Shown piece after piece: positions 7,857-15,939 of a DNA stretch of 37,610 nucleotides (position 1 is the first letter of the stretch; each line of letters starts with the position of its first letter). Under the pieces are notes generated by a model. The model ran no database searches and was not told the DNA's origin. It saw only the letters and a program-made list of their open reading frames with translations. Position numbers and translations under genes: made by a program. Origin of the DNA: an uncultured Eubacteriales bacterium (lineage in GTDB: Bacteria; Bacillota; Clostridia; Lachnospirales; Lachnospiraceae); the NCBI GenBank assembly GCA_900316755.1, contig ONED01000040.1, positions 1 through 37,610 on the forward strand. The letters are read 5' to 3'.

Positions 7857-9686
7857 ATGAAAACAAAACGTGAAGATATCCGTAATATTGCGATTATTGC
7901 CCACGTTGATCATGGGAAAACGACATTGGTAGATGAGCTTCTGAAGCAGAGCGGAGTGTTCCGTGAAAATCAGGAAGTGGCAGAACGTGTCATGGACTCC
8001 AATGATATTGAAAGAGAACGCGGGATTACCATTCTGGCAAAAAATACGGCGGTATATTATAAGAATACAAAAATTAATATTATTGACACCCCGGGGCATG
8101 CGGACTTTGGAGGAGAAGTGGAGCGTGTCCTTAAGATGGTAAACGGGGTTATATTGGTGGTGGACGCTTTTGAAGGAGCTATGCCGCAGACAAAATTTGT
8201 CCTGAAAAAGGCTCTGGAGTTAAGCCTTCCGGTCATTGTCTGTATTAATAAGATAGATCGTCCGGAGGCAAGACCGGATGAAGTCATTGATGAGGTGCTG
8301 GAATTGTTTATGGATTTGGATGCCTCAGATGAGCAGCTTGACTGTCCGTTTGTCTATGCTTCCGCAAAAGCGGGACATGCCGTTTTGGACTTGACAGAAG
8401 ACCCGAAGAATATGGTGCCGCTGTTTGAAACGATTCTGGATTATATCCCGGCGCCGGAGGGAGATCCGGATGCAGATACGCAGGTGCTTATCAGTACCAT
8501 CGACTACAATGAATATGTGGGTCGTATCGGAATTGGGAAAGTAGATAATGGAAAGATCAGTGTCAATCAGGATATGGTCGTCGTCAATGCGCATGATCCG
8601 GACAAGCAGAGAAAGGTAAAGATTAGTAAACTGTATGAGTTTGACGGACTGAATAAGGTGGAGGTCAAGGAAGCCACCATTGGTTCCATTGTTGCGATTT
8701 CCGGCATCTCGGATATTGCCATCGGAGATACGCTTTGTTCTCCGGAGCATCCAGTTGCAATCCCGTTCCAGAAGATTTCGGAACCGACGATTGCCATGCA
8801 GTTTTTGGTGAACGACAGTCCGTTTGCAGGACAAGAAGGAAAATATGTGACTTCCCGCCATCTGCGGGAGAGGCTTCTTCGGGAATTGAATACAGATGTC
8901 AGCCTTCGTGTGGAGGAATCCGAAGAAAGTACAGACAGCTTTAAGGTATCCGGAAGAGGAGAACTGCATTTGTCTGTTCTCATTGAGAATATGAGAAGAG
9001 AGGGCTATGAATTTGCGGTAAGCAAAGCGGAAGTCCTTTATAAAAAAGACGAAAATGGAAAGTTGCTGGAGCCGATTGAGACCGCTTATATTGACGTGCC
9101 GGATGAGTTCACCGGAACGGTGATTGATAAACTGAGCCAGAGAAAGGGAGAACTGCAAAGCATGAGTGCTTCCAACGGGACGACGACACGGCTGGTATTT
9201 TCCATTCCGGCCAGAGGTCTTATCGGATACCGGGGTGAGTTTTTGACCGACACCAAGGGAAACGGGATTCTGAATACAGCGTTTGAGGGATATGTGCCAT
9301 ACAAGGGAGACATCCAGTATCGTAAGCAGGGCTCGCTTATCGCATTCGAGACCGGAGAATCGGTAACCTATGGGTTGTACAGTGCACAGGAGCGTGGGAC
9401 GCTTTTTATCGGACCGGGCGAGAAGGTTTACGCAGGAATGGTTATCGGGCAGAATGGAAAGACGGATGACATTGAGGTCAACGTCTGCAAGACCAAACAT
9501 CTGACGAATACCCGTGCATCGGGCTCAGATGAAGCACTCCGCCTGACAACGCCGCGTACCTTAAGTCTTGAGGAAGCCTTGGATTTTATTGACACGGATG
9601 AGCTTTTGGAAGTCACGCCAAAGACACTTCGGATTCGGAAAAAAACACTGGATGCAAGACTGAGGAAACGGGAGAAATTCCAGTAA
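7857..9686 (+). CDS. typA: Ribosome-associated GTPase TypA/BipA
   Basis: This 609-aa translational GTPase of the EF-G/LepA superfamily acts on the 70S ribosome in 50S assembly and stress or cold adaptation. G1 AHVDHGKTT begins near residue 16, the switch I region reads ERERGITILAKNT, G3 is DTPGHADFGGEVER and G4 is NKIDR. Domain II, the EF-G III/V-like domains (GRGELHLSVLIENMRREGYE) and the BipA-specific C-terminal domain (KTKHLTNTRASGSDEALRL) follow. The frame could extend 15 codons upstream, but ATG 7857 has AGAGGAAG at the right distance and gives the normal family length. GTG 7854 is an adjacent alternative. Confidence 0.96.
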   Translation: MKTKREDIRNIAIIAHVDHGKTTLVDELLKQSGVFRENQEVAERVMDSNDIERERGITILAKNTAVYYKNTKINIIDTPGHADFGGEVERVLKMVNGVILVVDAFEGAMPQTKFVLKKALELSLPVIVCINKIDRPEARPDEVIDEVLELFMDLDASDEQLDCPFVYASAKAGHAVLDLTEDPKNMVPLFETILDYIPAPEGDPDADTQVLISTIDYNEYVGRIGIGKVDNGKISVNQDMVVVNAHDPDKQRKVKISKLYEFDGLNKVEVKEATIGSIVAISGISDIAIGDTLCSPEHPVAIPFQKISEPTIAMQFLVNDSPFAGQEGKYVTSRHLRERLLRELNTDVSLRVEESEESTDSFKVSGRGELHLSVLIENMRREGYEFAVSKAEVLYKKDENGKLLEPIETAYIDVPDEFTGTVIDKLSQRKGELQSMSASNGTTTRLVFSIPARGLIGYRGEFLTDTKGNGILNTAFEGYVPYKGDIQYRKQGSLIAFETGESVTYGLYSAQERGTLFIGPGEKVYAGMVIGQNGKTDDIEVNVCKTKHLTNTRASGSDEALRLTTPRTLSLEEALDFIDTDELLEVTPKTLRIRKKTLDARLRKREKFQ

Positions 9687-9696
9687 TGTAACATTC

Positions 9697-9775
9697 CGTT
9701 CTCCGCAAGACCACTCCTGACCGGACTGCGTTTGCCAAACCGACACAGGGGACAGGGGTTGCTTTGCGGAGAACG
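9697..9775. repeat. Inverted repeat with structured 55-nt interior after typA
   Basis: CGTTCTCCGCAA (9697-9708) is exactly complementary to TTGCGGAGAACG (9764-9775). The interior can pair further (ACTCCTG with CAGGGGT, using one G-U pair). There is no T-run on either strand immediately after it, so it is not a standard intrinsic terminator. It separates typA from the toxin-antitoxin pair and could be a processed RNA structure or a small repeat element. Confidence 0.65.
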
Positions 9776-9878
9776 AAATCTCAAAAGAAGAAAAAAGGTT
9801 GATAATTTGGGTAAAAAGGAATATACTAATGATGTAAGGAAAGTAAGGAATATATTACCTTTAAAAGGAGGGTTTACT

Positions 9879-10136
9879 ATGGAACTGGCTAAAGTGACAT
9901 CAAAAGGTCAGGTGACAATACCTGTGGAAATCAGAAGAAAGCTTGGAATCAAGACCGGAGATAAGGTGTTATTTATGGAAGAATCAGGAAGAGTTTACAT
10001 GATGAATTCTTCAATGGATGCGCTTCGTGAAGCCCAGAGAGCATTTGTCGGCGAGGCAGAAAGACTTGGTCTTAAGAATGATGATGATGTTGTGGCAATG
10101 ATTAAGGAGCTTAGGGAAGAAGGTGTGGTGAAGTAG
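9879..10136 (+). CDS. AbrB/MazE-family antitoxin-like DNA-binding protein
   Basis: This 85-aa protein has an N-terminal swapped-hairpin AbrB domain (MELAKVTSKGQVTIPVEIRR, then KLGIKTGDKVLFMEE) and a C-terminal helical part that would contact the toxin. The domain normally binds DNA as a dimer and autoregulates its own operon. The frame opens about 49 codons earlier, but ATG 9879 follows AAAAGGAGGG and begins the conserved domain, so it is chosen. Its stop codon abuts the ATG of the PIN-domain gene (TAGATG), the tight coupling typical of type II toxin-antitoxin pairs. The antitoxin role is inferred from family and context. Confidence 0.85.
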   Translation: MELAKVTSKGQVTIPVEIRRKLGIKTGDKVLFMEESGRVYMMNSSMDALREAQRAFVGEAERLGLKNDDDVVAMIKELREEGVVK

Positions 10137-10535
10137 ATGAGAATTATGCTTGATACGAATGTGATGATATCGGCATTACTTTTTCCCGGTGCAAGGATGG
10201 ATGCAATGATGAACTGCATATTTACACAGCACCAGCTTGTATTGTCATCTTATGTAGTGGATGAGTTAAAGAGTGTTGTCAGACGGAAGTTTCCGAAAAA
10301 GGAACAGGCGATTGATAAGTTACTGATGATGATGAGTTTTGAGTATGTATACACTCCAAAGAAGATAGAAAGTGGGATTTTTGATATCAGAGATGTCAAG
10401 GATTATCCTGTGCTGTATACTGCAATCATTGAAGATGTGGATATATTAGTTACAGGAGACAAGGACTTTGCAGATATCAATATTGAAAGACCGGAGATAA
10501 TGACCCCGACAGAGTTTATGGAAGAATTTCTTTAA
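10137..10535 (+). CDS. PIN-domain ribonuclease, putative toxin (COG1569 type)
   Basis: This 132-aa PIN-domain protein starts MRIMLDTNVMISALLFPG, where Asp6 and Asn8 belong to the first acidic motif. The later acidic residues are Glu near 43 (VVDELKSVV), Asp near 92 (DVKDYPVLYTA) and TGDKDF. PIN toxins of VapC-like systems are Mg-dependent RNases that cut tRNA, rRNA or mRNA. Start and upstream stop are adjacent, so translation is coupled to the AbrB-like partner. All expected acidic residues appear present, so the toxin is probably intact. The target is unknown. No mobile-element genes surround the pair. Confidence 0.85.
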   Translation: MRIMLDTNVMISALLFPGARMDAMMNCIFTQHQLVLSSYVVDELKSVVRRKFPKKEQAIDKLLMMMSFEYVYTPKKIESGIFDIRDVKDYPVLYTAIIEDVDILVTGDKDFADINIERPEIMTPTEFMEEFL

Positions 10536-10586
10536 GCCATTCTCTTCAGGTTTCATAATTCCGTTTTCAATGTTTTGCTATTTTTA

Positions 10587-10615
10587 TTGCATGTCCTTGA
10601 AATAAATTGTATAAT
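10587..10615 (+). promoter_or_regulatory. Promoter for hpf
   Basis: TTGCAT (10587-10592), a 17-base spacer and a perfect TATAAT (10610-10615), 35 bases before the hpf start codon. Confidence 0.75.
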
Positions 10616-10650
10616 ATAAATATAAAAACATCGAAAAGGAGTTGAACTGT

Positions 10651-11181
10651 ATGAGATTTATTATTAGCGGTAAAAACATCGATGTAACTTCTGGTTTAAG
10701 AACTACAATCGAACAGAAATTAGGAAAACTGGAAAGGTATTTCACTCCGACAACGGAAATCATTGTAACGCTCAGTGTGGAAAAAGAGCGTCAGAAAATT
10801 GAGGTAACGATTCCGGTAAAAGGAACGATTATCCGTTCCGAGCAAGTCAGTGATGATATGTATGTCTCCATTGATTTGGTGGAAGAGGTGATTGAGCGGC
10901 AGCTTCGCAAGTACAAGACCAAAATCATAGACAGGAATCAGGAGGGTGGAGAGCTTCAGCCTGAGTTTGTAGAGGAAGAAGACGATACGGATGACGGCGA
11001 GATTAAGATTATCCGTACCAAACGGTTTGGCATGAAACCTATGTTTCCGGAGGATGCCTGTGTACAGATGGAGCTTCTGGGGCATAACTTCTTCGTATTC
11101 CGAAATGCGGAGACGGACGAAGTGAATGTGGTATACAAAAGAAAGAACGGAACGTTCGGACTGATTGAACCGGAGTTTTAA
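10651..11181 (+). CDS. hpf: Long-form ribosome hibernation promoting factor
   Basis: This 176-aa protein joins 70S ribosomes into inactive 100S dimers in slow growth. The N-terminal S30AE domain (MRFIISGKNIDVTSGLR to about residue 100) is followed by an acidic linker (EEEDDTDDGE). The C-terminal dimerisation domain reads IIRTKRFGMKPMFPEDACVQM and ends KNGTFGLIEPEF. Its presence makes this the long Gram-positive form. A TTG at 10642 could extend it by three codons, but ATG 10651 is placed directly after AAAAGGAG and is preferred. It has its own promoter and terminator, so it is monocistronic. Confidence 0.96.
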   Translation: MRFIISGKNIDVTSGLRTTIEQKLGKLERYFTPTTEIIVTLSVEKERQKIEVTIPVKGTIIRSEQVSDDMYVSIDLVEEVIERQLRKYKTKIIDRNQEGGELQPEFVEEEDDTDDGEIKIIRTKRFGMKPMFPEDACVQMELLGHNFFVFRNAETDEVNVVYKRKNGTFGLIEPEF

Positions 11182-11218
11182 ATTTTAAATTGAATCCTTT
11201 GGCAGATTATGCTATTAT

Positions 11219-11255
11219 AAGAACATACAACTATCTCGGTTGTATGTTCTTTTTC
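11219..11255 (+). terminator. Terminator after hpf
   Basis: AAGAACATACAAC (11219-11231) pairs perfectly with GTTGTATGTTCTT (11239-11251) around a seven-base loop. The stem runs straight into a TTTTT tract. Confidence 0.9.
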
Positions 11256-11277
11256 TATTTACATAATATTTATTTGA

Positions 11278-11295
11278 TATGACCGTTCGGTCATA
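11278..11295. promoter_or_regulatory. TetR-type operator-like palindrome
   Basis: TATGACCG and CGGTCATA form an 18-bp palindrome with two central T bases. TGACCG-NN-CGGTCA is a pattern seen at operators of TetR-family repressors. It lies in an AT-rich leader about 110 bases upstream of the SSB-like gene. No tetR gene is in the window. A hairpin in RNA is the alternative explanation. Confidence 0.5.
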
Positions 11296-11406
11296 AAAAT
11301 CCGTTTAAAAAAATAAATTAAAAATTTTAGTTCTAAAACTCACATTCCATTCATACATTAACTAATGAATGAAAAGTACAATTCAGAGGAAGGAGATTTT
11401 AAATTC

Positions 11407-12036
11407 ATGTCAGATAAGATTATTGAAAACAATCAAGTAACAATTATAGGAGAAGTCGCGTCGGAATTTACATTCAGCCATGAGGTATTCGGAGAAGGAT
11501 TTTATATGGTAGATGTGCTGGTAAAGAGACTCAGCAATTCAGATGACCGGATACCGCTTATGATTTCGGAACGTCTCATTGATGTACATCAGGATTATAC
11601 CGGGGAGTATATTATGGCAACCGGACAATTCCGCTCGTACAATCAGCACGAGGAAAAGAAAAACAGGCTGGTACTGTCGGTGTTTGTGCGAGAAGTCTCT
11701 TTTGTGGAAGAAGAGCTGGATGGCGCAAAGACAAATACGATTTTGCTGGACGGTTATATTTGCAAGCGCCCCATCTACCGGAAGACTCCGCTTGGAAGGG
11801 AAATTGCGGATTTGCTCCTTGCGGTAAACAGACCTTATGGAAAATCAGACTACATACCTTGCATCTGCTGGGGACGCAATGCAAGATTTGCTTCGGGCTT
11901 TGAGGTAGGGGAGCATGTTCAGGTGCTTGGACGCATTCAAAGCAGGGAATATGTAAAGAAACTGACGGAAACCGAGACGGAAAAACGTACCGCATATGAG
12001 GTATCTGTCAGTAAATTAGAGTGCGTCGTACATTGA
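11407..12036 (+). CDS. SSB-like protein with OB-fold domains
   Basis: This 209-aa protein has an N-terminal OB-like half (NNQVTIIGEVASEFTFSHE to about residue 95) and a C-terminal half more like single-stranded DNA-binding protein (TILLDGYICKRPIYRKTPLGREIADLLLAV, then IPCICWGRNA and GEHVQVLGRIQSREY). It lacks the acidic DDDIPF-like tail of canonical SSB. ATG 11365 could add 14 residues, but GAGGAAGGAG at 11386-11395 favours ATG 11407. It stands between an hpf terminator and a dapA promoter, so it is a single-gene unit. A housekeeping SSB is probably elsewhere. The exact role is unknown; accessory ssDNA binding is inferred. Confidence 0.75.
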   Translation: MSDKIIENNQVTIIGEVASEFTFSHEVFGEGFYMVDVLVKRLSNSDDRIPLMISERLIDVHQDYTGEYIMATGQFRSYNQHEEKKNRLVLSVFVREVSFVEEELDGAKTNTILLDGYICKRPIYRKTPLGREIADLLLAVNRPYGKSDYIPCICWGRNARFASGFEVGEHVQVLGRIQSREYVKKLTETETEKRTAYEVSVSKLECVVH

Positions 12037-12061
12037 CATTTTCGCAGAATAGTGCTAAAAT
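12033..12061 (+). promoter_or_regulatory. Strong promoter for dapA
   Basis: A perfect TTGACA (12033-12038), a 17-base spacer and TAAAAT (12056-12061), with a TG extended -10. The -35 overlaps the stop codon of the SSB-like gene. No T-box or lysine riboswitch-like leader fits in the 40 bases that remain before dapA. Confidence 0.8.
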
Positions 12062-12101
12062 CCTGTAAAAAGGTTGAGGTTGATAATTAAGGAGGTAGAC
12101 T

Positions 12102-12986
12102 ATGGCAATTTTTACAGGAGCAGGTGTAGCGATTATCACACCATTTCGCGAAGATGGAAGTATAAATTACGATAAATTGGAAGAATTGATTGATTTCCAT
12201 TGCAATAACGGAACAGACAGCATCGTTATCTGTGGGACAACAGGTGAGTCTGCTACGCTTACAGAAGCAGAGCATGTAGAGTGTATCAGAAAGGCAGTGG
12301 AATTCACAAAAGGAAGGATTCCGGTTGTGGCAGGTACCGGTTCTAATTGTACGCGCACAGCGATTGAATTATCGACGGAAGCGGTGGCTGCAGGCGCAGA
12401 CGGCTTGCTTATTGTGACACCATATTACAATAAAGCGACGCAGGCGGGACTGATTCAGCATTATACTGCGATTGCAAAAGAGGCGAAGGCACCTATTATC
12501 ATGTACAGTGTGGCCAGCAGAACAGGATGTAATATTGAACCTGCGACGGTAGCGGCACTTGTAAAAAACGTGGAGAATATTGTCGGGGTGAAGGAAGCCT
12601 CCGGAAATATCTCGCAGATTGCAGACATTATGAATCTCACCGATGGAAAGATTGAGCTGTATTCCGGAAATGATGATCAGATTGTACCGATTCTGTCGCT
12701 GGGAGGAATTGGTGTCATCTCTGTTCTTTCAAATGTGGCACCGAGACAGACCCATGAGATTTGTGCAAAATGGTTTGCCGGTGAGGTAGAAGAGAGCGCC
12801 AGACTGCAGATTAAGGCACTTCCGCTGATACATGCATTGTTCAGTGAAGTGAATCCGATTCCGGTGAAAAAGGCGATGAACCTTATGGGATTCGAAGTGG
12901 GTGGACTTCATATGCCGCTTACAGAGCTTACAAAGGCAAACGAAGAAAAACTTGTCAAGGCCATGAAGGATTATGGTATTTTATAA
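12102..12986 (+). CDS. dapA: 4-hydroxy-tetrahydrodipicolinate synthase
   Basis: This 294-aa TIM-barrel aldolase condenses pyruvate with aspartate semialdehyde, the first committed step to diaminopimelate and lysine. Visible motifs are GTTGES (about 44-49), VTPYYNKATQ with the catalytic Tyr near 133, YSVASRTG, the Schiff-base lysine in GVKEASGN (about 161) and GGIGVISVLSN. RBS AAGGAGG precedes ATG 12102. Length is exactly typical. A terminator separates it from dapB, so the two pathway genes are neighbours but may be regulated separately. Confidence 0.96.
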   Translation: MAIFTGAGVAIITPFREDGSINYDKLEELIDFHCNNGTDSIVICGTTGESATLTEAEHVECIRKAVEFTKGRIPVVAGTGSNCTRTAIELSTEAVAAGADGLLIVTPYYNKATQAGLIQHYTAIAKEAKAPIIMYSVASRTGCNIEPATVAALVKNVENIVGVKEASGNISQIADIMNLTDGKIELYSGNDDQIVPILSLGGIGVISVLSNVAPRQTHEICAKWFAGEVEESARLQIKALPLIHALFSEVNPIPVKKAMNLMGFEVGGLHMPLTELTKANEEKLVKAMKDYGIL

Positions 12987-12995
12987 AACGAAAAT

Positions 12996-13028
12996 GGGTG
13001 TGTCGCTATTGCGGTACACCCTGTTTTT
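12996..13028 (+). terminator. Terminator between dapA and dapB
   Basis: GGGTGTGTCGC (12996-13006) pairs with GCGGTACACCC (13011-13021) across a TATT loop, including two G-U pairs. TGTTTTTG follows. A TATAAT box at 13036-13041 just downstream could start dapB, but its -35 is unconvincing. Confidence 0.75.
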
Positions 13029-13115
13029 GTGATACTATAATGTTAAGATTCGGGTGTACAAGGTATGCGACAATCCGAAGAGATTATGAGTGGAACAGTT
13101 CGGGAGGAAAACAAT

Positions 13116-13874
13116 ATGGTGAAGATAATTATGCATGGCTGCAACGGAAAGATGGGTCAGAATATTACCAGAATCGTGAAAGAGGATCAGGATGCAGAGA
13201 TTGTGGCAGGGGTGGATGCTTATACCGGGATTGCCAATGACTATCCGGTATTTGAAAGTATAGAAAAGTGTGATGTGCCGGCAGATGTGGTCATAGATTT
13301 TTCGAACGCATCCGCAGTAGACGGATTGCTGGATTATTGTGTAGAGAAGCAAATTCCGGTGGTACTCTGTACGACAGGACTTTCCAAGGAGCAGCTTTTG
13401 AAAGTTGAGGAGGCAAGTAAAAAAGTAGCAGTATTAAAGTCTGCAAATATGTCACTGGGAATCAATATGCTTCTGAAATTACTTGAGGAAGCAGCCAAGA
13501 TACTGGCACCGGCGGGATTCGATATCGAGCTTGTGGAAAAGCATCACAATCAGAAGGTGGATGCACCGAGCGGCACCGCGCTGGCACTGGCGGATGCCAT
13601 CAATCATGCGTTGGATGATGCGTATACATATAATTATGACCGCAGTCAGGTGCGAAGAAAGCGGGAAAAGAATGAAATCGGAATTTCTGCAGTGCGCGGC
13701 GGCACCATCGTGGGAGAACATGAAGTCTTTTTCGCAGGTGAGGACGAAGTGATCGAGTTTAAACATACGGCATATTCCAAGGCAGTATTCGGAAAAGGAG
13801 CTGTGGAAGCCGGAAAGTTTTTAAAGGGAAAAGAAGCAGGTCTTTACGATATGAAAGATGTGATTCGATTTTAA
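13116..13874 (+). CDS. dapB: 4-hydroxy-tetrahydrodipicolinate reductase
   Basis: This 252-aa protein catalyses the second diaminopimelate-pathway step, NAD(P)H reduction of the DapA product. The Rossmann motif GCNGKMGQNI lies near residue 7. The catalytic segment EKHHNQKVDAPSGTAL holds the His-His pair and Lys, and EHEVFFAGEDEVIEFKH follows. The frame continues upstream, but ATG 13116 follows CGGGAGGAAAAC and begins the conserved MVKIIMHG strand; ATG 13086 is less well placed. fbp follows after 13 bases, so dapB and fbp are probably co-transcribed, an unexplained pairing of lysine and gluconeogenic genes. Confidence 0.95.
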   Translation: MVKIIMHGCNGKMGQNITRIVKEDQDAEIVAGVDAYTGIANDYPVFESIEKCDVPADVVIDFSNASAVDGLLDYCVEKQIPVVLCTTGLSKEQLLKVEEASKKVAVLKSANMSLGINMLLKLLEEAAKILAPAGFDIELVEKHHNQKVDAPSGTALALADAINHALDDAYTYNYDRSQVRRKREKNEIGISAVRGGTIVGEHEVFFAGEDEVIEFKHTAYSKAVFGKGAVEAGKFLKGKEAGLYDMKDVIRF

Positions 13875-13887
13875 AAGGGGCGAAGGA

Positions 13888-15834
13888 ATGAGCAATTTAG
13901 AAGAAAAATATTTGGAGCGGCTTTCCGAAGAATATCCGACGATTTCAGCTGCCTCCACGGAAATTATCAATTTGCAGGCGATTTTGAATCTGCCGAAAGG
14001 AACGGAGCATTTTCTTACGGATATTCACGGGGAGTATGAGGCATTTCTTCATGTGTTAAAAAATGGTTCCGGTTCGGTGAAACGAAAGATTGACGAAGTA
14101 TTTGGGAATACTTTGAGCAGGAAAGATAAAAAAGCACTGGCGACCCTGATTTACTATCCGAAGGAGAAACTGAAGGAGATAGGAAAGATCGAGGAAAACA
14201 TGGCAGACTGGTATAAGATTACCCTGTACCGTCTGGTTGAAATCAGTAAACATGTGGCAGAAAAATACACCCGCTCGAAGGTGCGAAAAGCCCTGCCGCA
14301 GGATTTTGCCTATATCATCGAAGAATTGATTACCGAAAAGGCAGAGCTGGCGGACAAGGAACTGTACTATAATGAGATTGTAAATACGATTATCCGTCTT
14401 GACCGGGCAGAGCCTTTTATTATCGCTCTGAGTGAATTAATCCAAAGATTGACGGTGGATCATCTGCATATCATCGGTGACATTTTTGACCGGGGACCGG
14501 GTCCTCACATTATTATGGATCGTCTGCTCAAATATCATTCCGTAGATATCCAGTGGGGCAACCATGATGTGCTGTGGATGGGGGCAGCAGCCGGGCAGAA
14601 GGCCTGTATTGCCAATGTCATTCGAAACTGTGCAAGGTATGCCAATCTGGATGTTCTGGAAGACGGTTATGGGATTAATTTACTGCCGCTTGCCACATTT
14701 GCCAATCAGGCTTATCATGATGACCCGTGTGAGTGTTTCAAACTGCGGGGCGATACCGACTACAATGAGTTGGAAGTGGAGACGGATGTAAGAATCCATA
14801 AGGCAATTTCCATCATCCAGTTCAAGCTGGAAGGACAGATGATTCTTCAGAATCCGGAATTTAAAATGGAGTCCAGACTTCTTCTGGATAAAATCGATTA
14901 TGCAAAAGGAACGATTATGCTTGAAGGACGGGAATATGCGCTTTTGGATACTTATTTTCCAACGATTGACCCACAAAATCCATATGCACTGACTCCGGAA
15001 GAAGAGGATATTATGGACCGTTTGGAAAAGGCATTCTTAGGATGCGAAAAACTGCAGGAGCATGCAAGATTTCTTTTGACAAAGGGAAGCCTGTACAAGG
15101 TATATAACTCCAACCTTTTGTATCATGGGTGCATTCCGCTGAATGAAGACGGTTCTTTCAAGGAAGTAACTCTCTTTGGAAAGAAATTGTCCGGAAAATC
15201 CTTGTATGAGAAGCTGGACAGTTATATTCGCAAGGGATTTTTTGCACTCAATAAGAAAGACCGGGAAAACGGCAAAAATATCATGTGGTATATCTGGCAG
15301 AGCCCGGATTCGCCGCTTTTTGGAAAAGATAAGATGACCACTTTTGAGCGTTATTTTATCAAAGAGAAGGAGACGCACAAAGAGACGAAAAATGCGTATT
15401 ACAGACTGATTGAAAATGAGGAAGTGGTGGACTCTATTTTCAGAGAGTTCGGGCTTAATGAGAATGAATCCCATATTATTAATGGACACGTGCCGGTGAA
15501 GAAAGGAGAAAAACCGGTAAAATGCAACGGCAAAGTGTTGATTATTGACGGTGGATTTTCAAAAGCATACCAGAAGGAAACCGGAATTGCCGGCTATACG
15601 CTGATTTATAATTCGTACGGATTGATTCTGGTGGCGCATTGTCCTTTCGAATCTGCGGAAAAAGCGATTCTGGATGAGTCGGATATCCATTCAGAAAGCA
15701 TGACAGTCAGCAGAACCGTTTCCCGCAAGTGTGTGGGCGATACGGATATCGGACGCGAAATCAAGGAAAATATCAAGGATTTGGAAAAGCTTTTGGAAGC
15801 ATACCGCTGTGGCGAGCTCAGCGAACGTGTGTAA
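13888..15834 (+). CDS. fbp: Fructose-1,6-bisphosphatase, class III
   Basis: This 648-aa enzyme hydrolyses fructose-1,6-bisphosphate to fructose-6-phosphate in gluconeogenesis. It is the large Firmicutes class III form built on a metallophosphoesterase core. Visible metal motifs are DIHGEYEAF (about 45), GDIFDRGPGPH (about 197), WGNHDVLWMG (about 222), INGHVPVKKGEKP and IDGGFSKAYQ near the C-terminus. Length agrees with the Bacillus enzyme, slightly under 700 residues. The start lies 13 bases after dapB, with GGGGCGAAGG upstream. Together with hprK and glcK it shows that carbon-flow genes cluster in this stretch. The assignment is firm. Confidence 0.95.
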   Translation: MSNLEEKYLERLSEEYPTISAASTEIINLQAILNLPKGTEHFLTDIHGEYEAFLHVLKNGSGSVKRKIDEVFGNTLSRKDKKALATLIYYPKEKLKEIGKIEENMADWYKITLYRLVEISKHVAEKYTRSKVRKALPQDFAYIIEELITEKAELADKELYYNEIVNTIIRLDRAEPFIIALSELIQRLTVDHLHIIGDIFDRGPGPHIIMDRLLKYHSVDIQWGNHDVLWMGAAAGQKACIANVIRNCARYANLDVLEDGYGINLLPLATFANQAYHDDPCECFKLRGDTDYNELEVETDVRIHKAISIIQFKLEGQMILQNPEFKMESRLLLDKIDYAKGTIMLEGREYALLDTYFPTIDPQNPYALTPEEEDIMDRLEKAFLGCEKLQEHARFLLTKGSLYKVYNSNLLYHGCIPLNEDGSFKEVTLFGKKLSGKSLYEKLDSYIRKGFFALNKKDRENGKNIMWYIWQSPDSPLFGKDKMTTFERYFIKEKETHKETKNAYYRLIENEEVVDSIFREFGLNENESHIINGHVPVKKGEKPVKCNGKVLIIDGGFSKAYQKETGIAGYTLIYNSYGLILVAHCPFESAEKAILDESDIHSESMTVSRTVSRKCVGDTDIGREIKENIKDLEKLLEAYRCGELSERV

Positions 15835-15939
15835 AAATCTCCCAATTGGAAATGTAGTATATATTTGGGGAAAGTGTAAATATTATTACCAAGAAGAAAT
15901 TCTTACAAATATTTAGAGCTACAGGAAAAGGAGATAGAC

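Noticed and set aside
8325-9500. A 391-codon open frame on the minus strand inside typA
   Set aside because: It lies fully opposite a well-conserved gene, has no recognisable domain or RBS, and its composition follows from typA codon use.
12036-12101. A lysine riboswitch or T-box before dapA
   Set aside because: Only about 40 bases separate the strong promoter from the start codon, too few for either structure.
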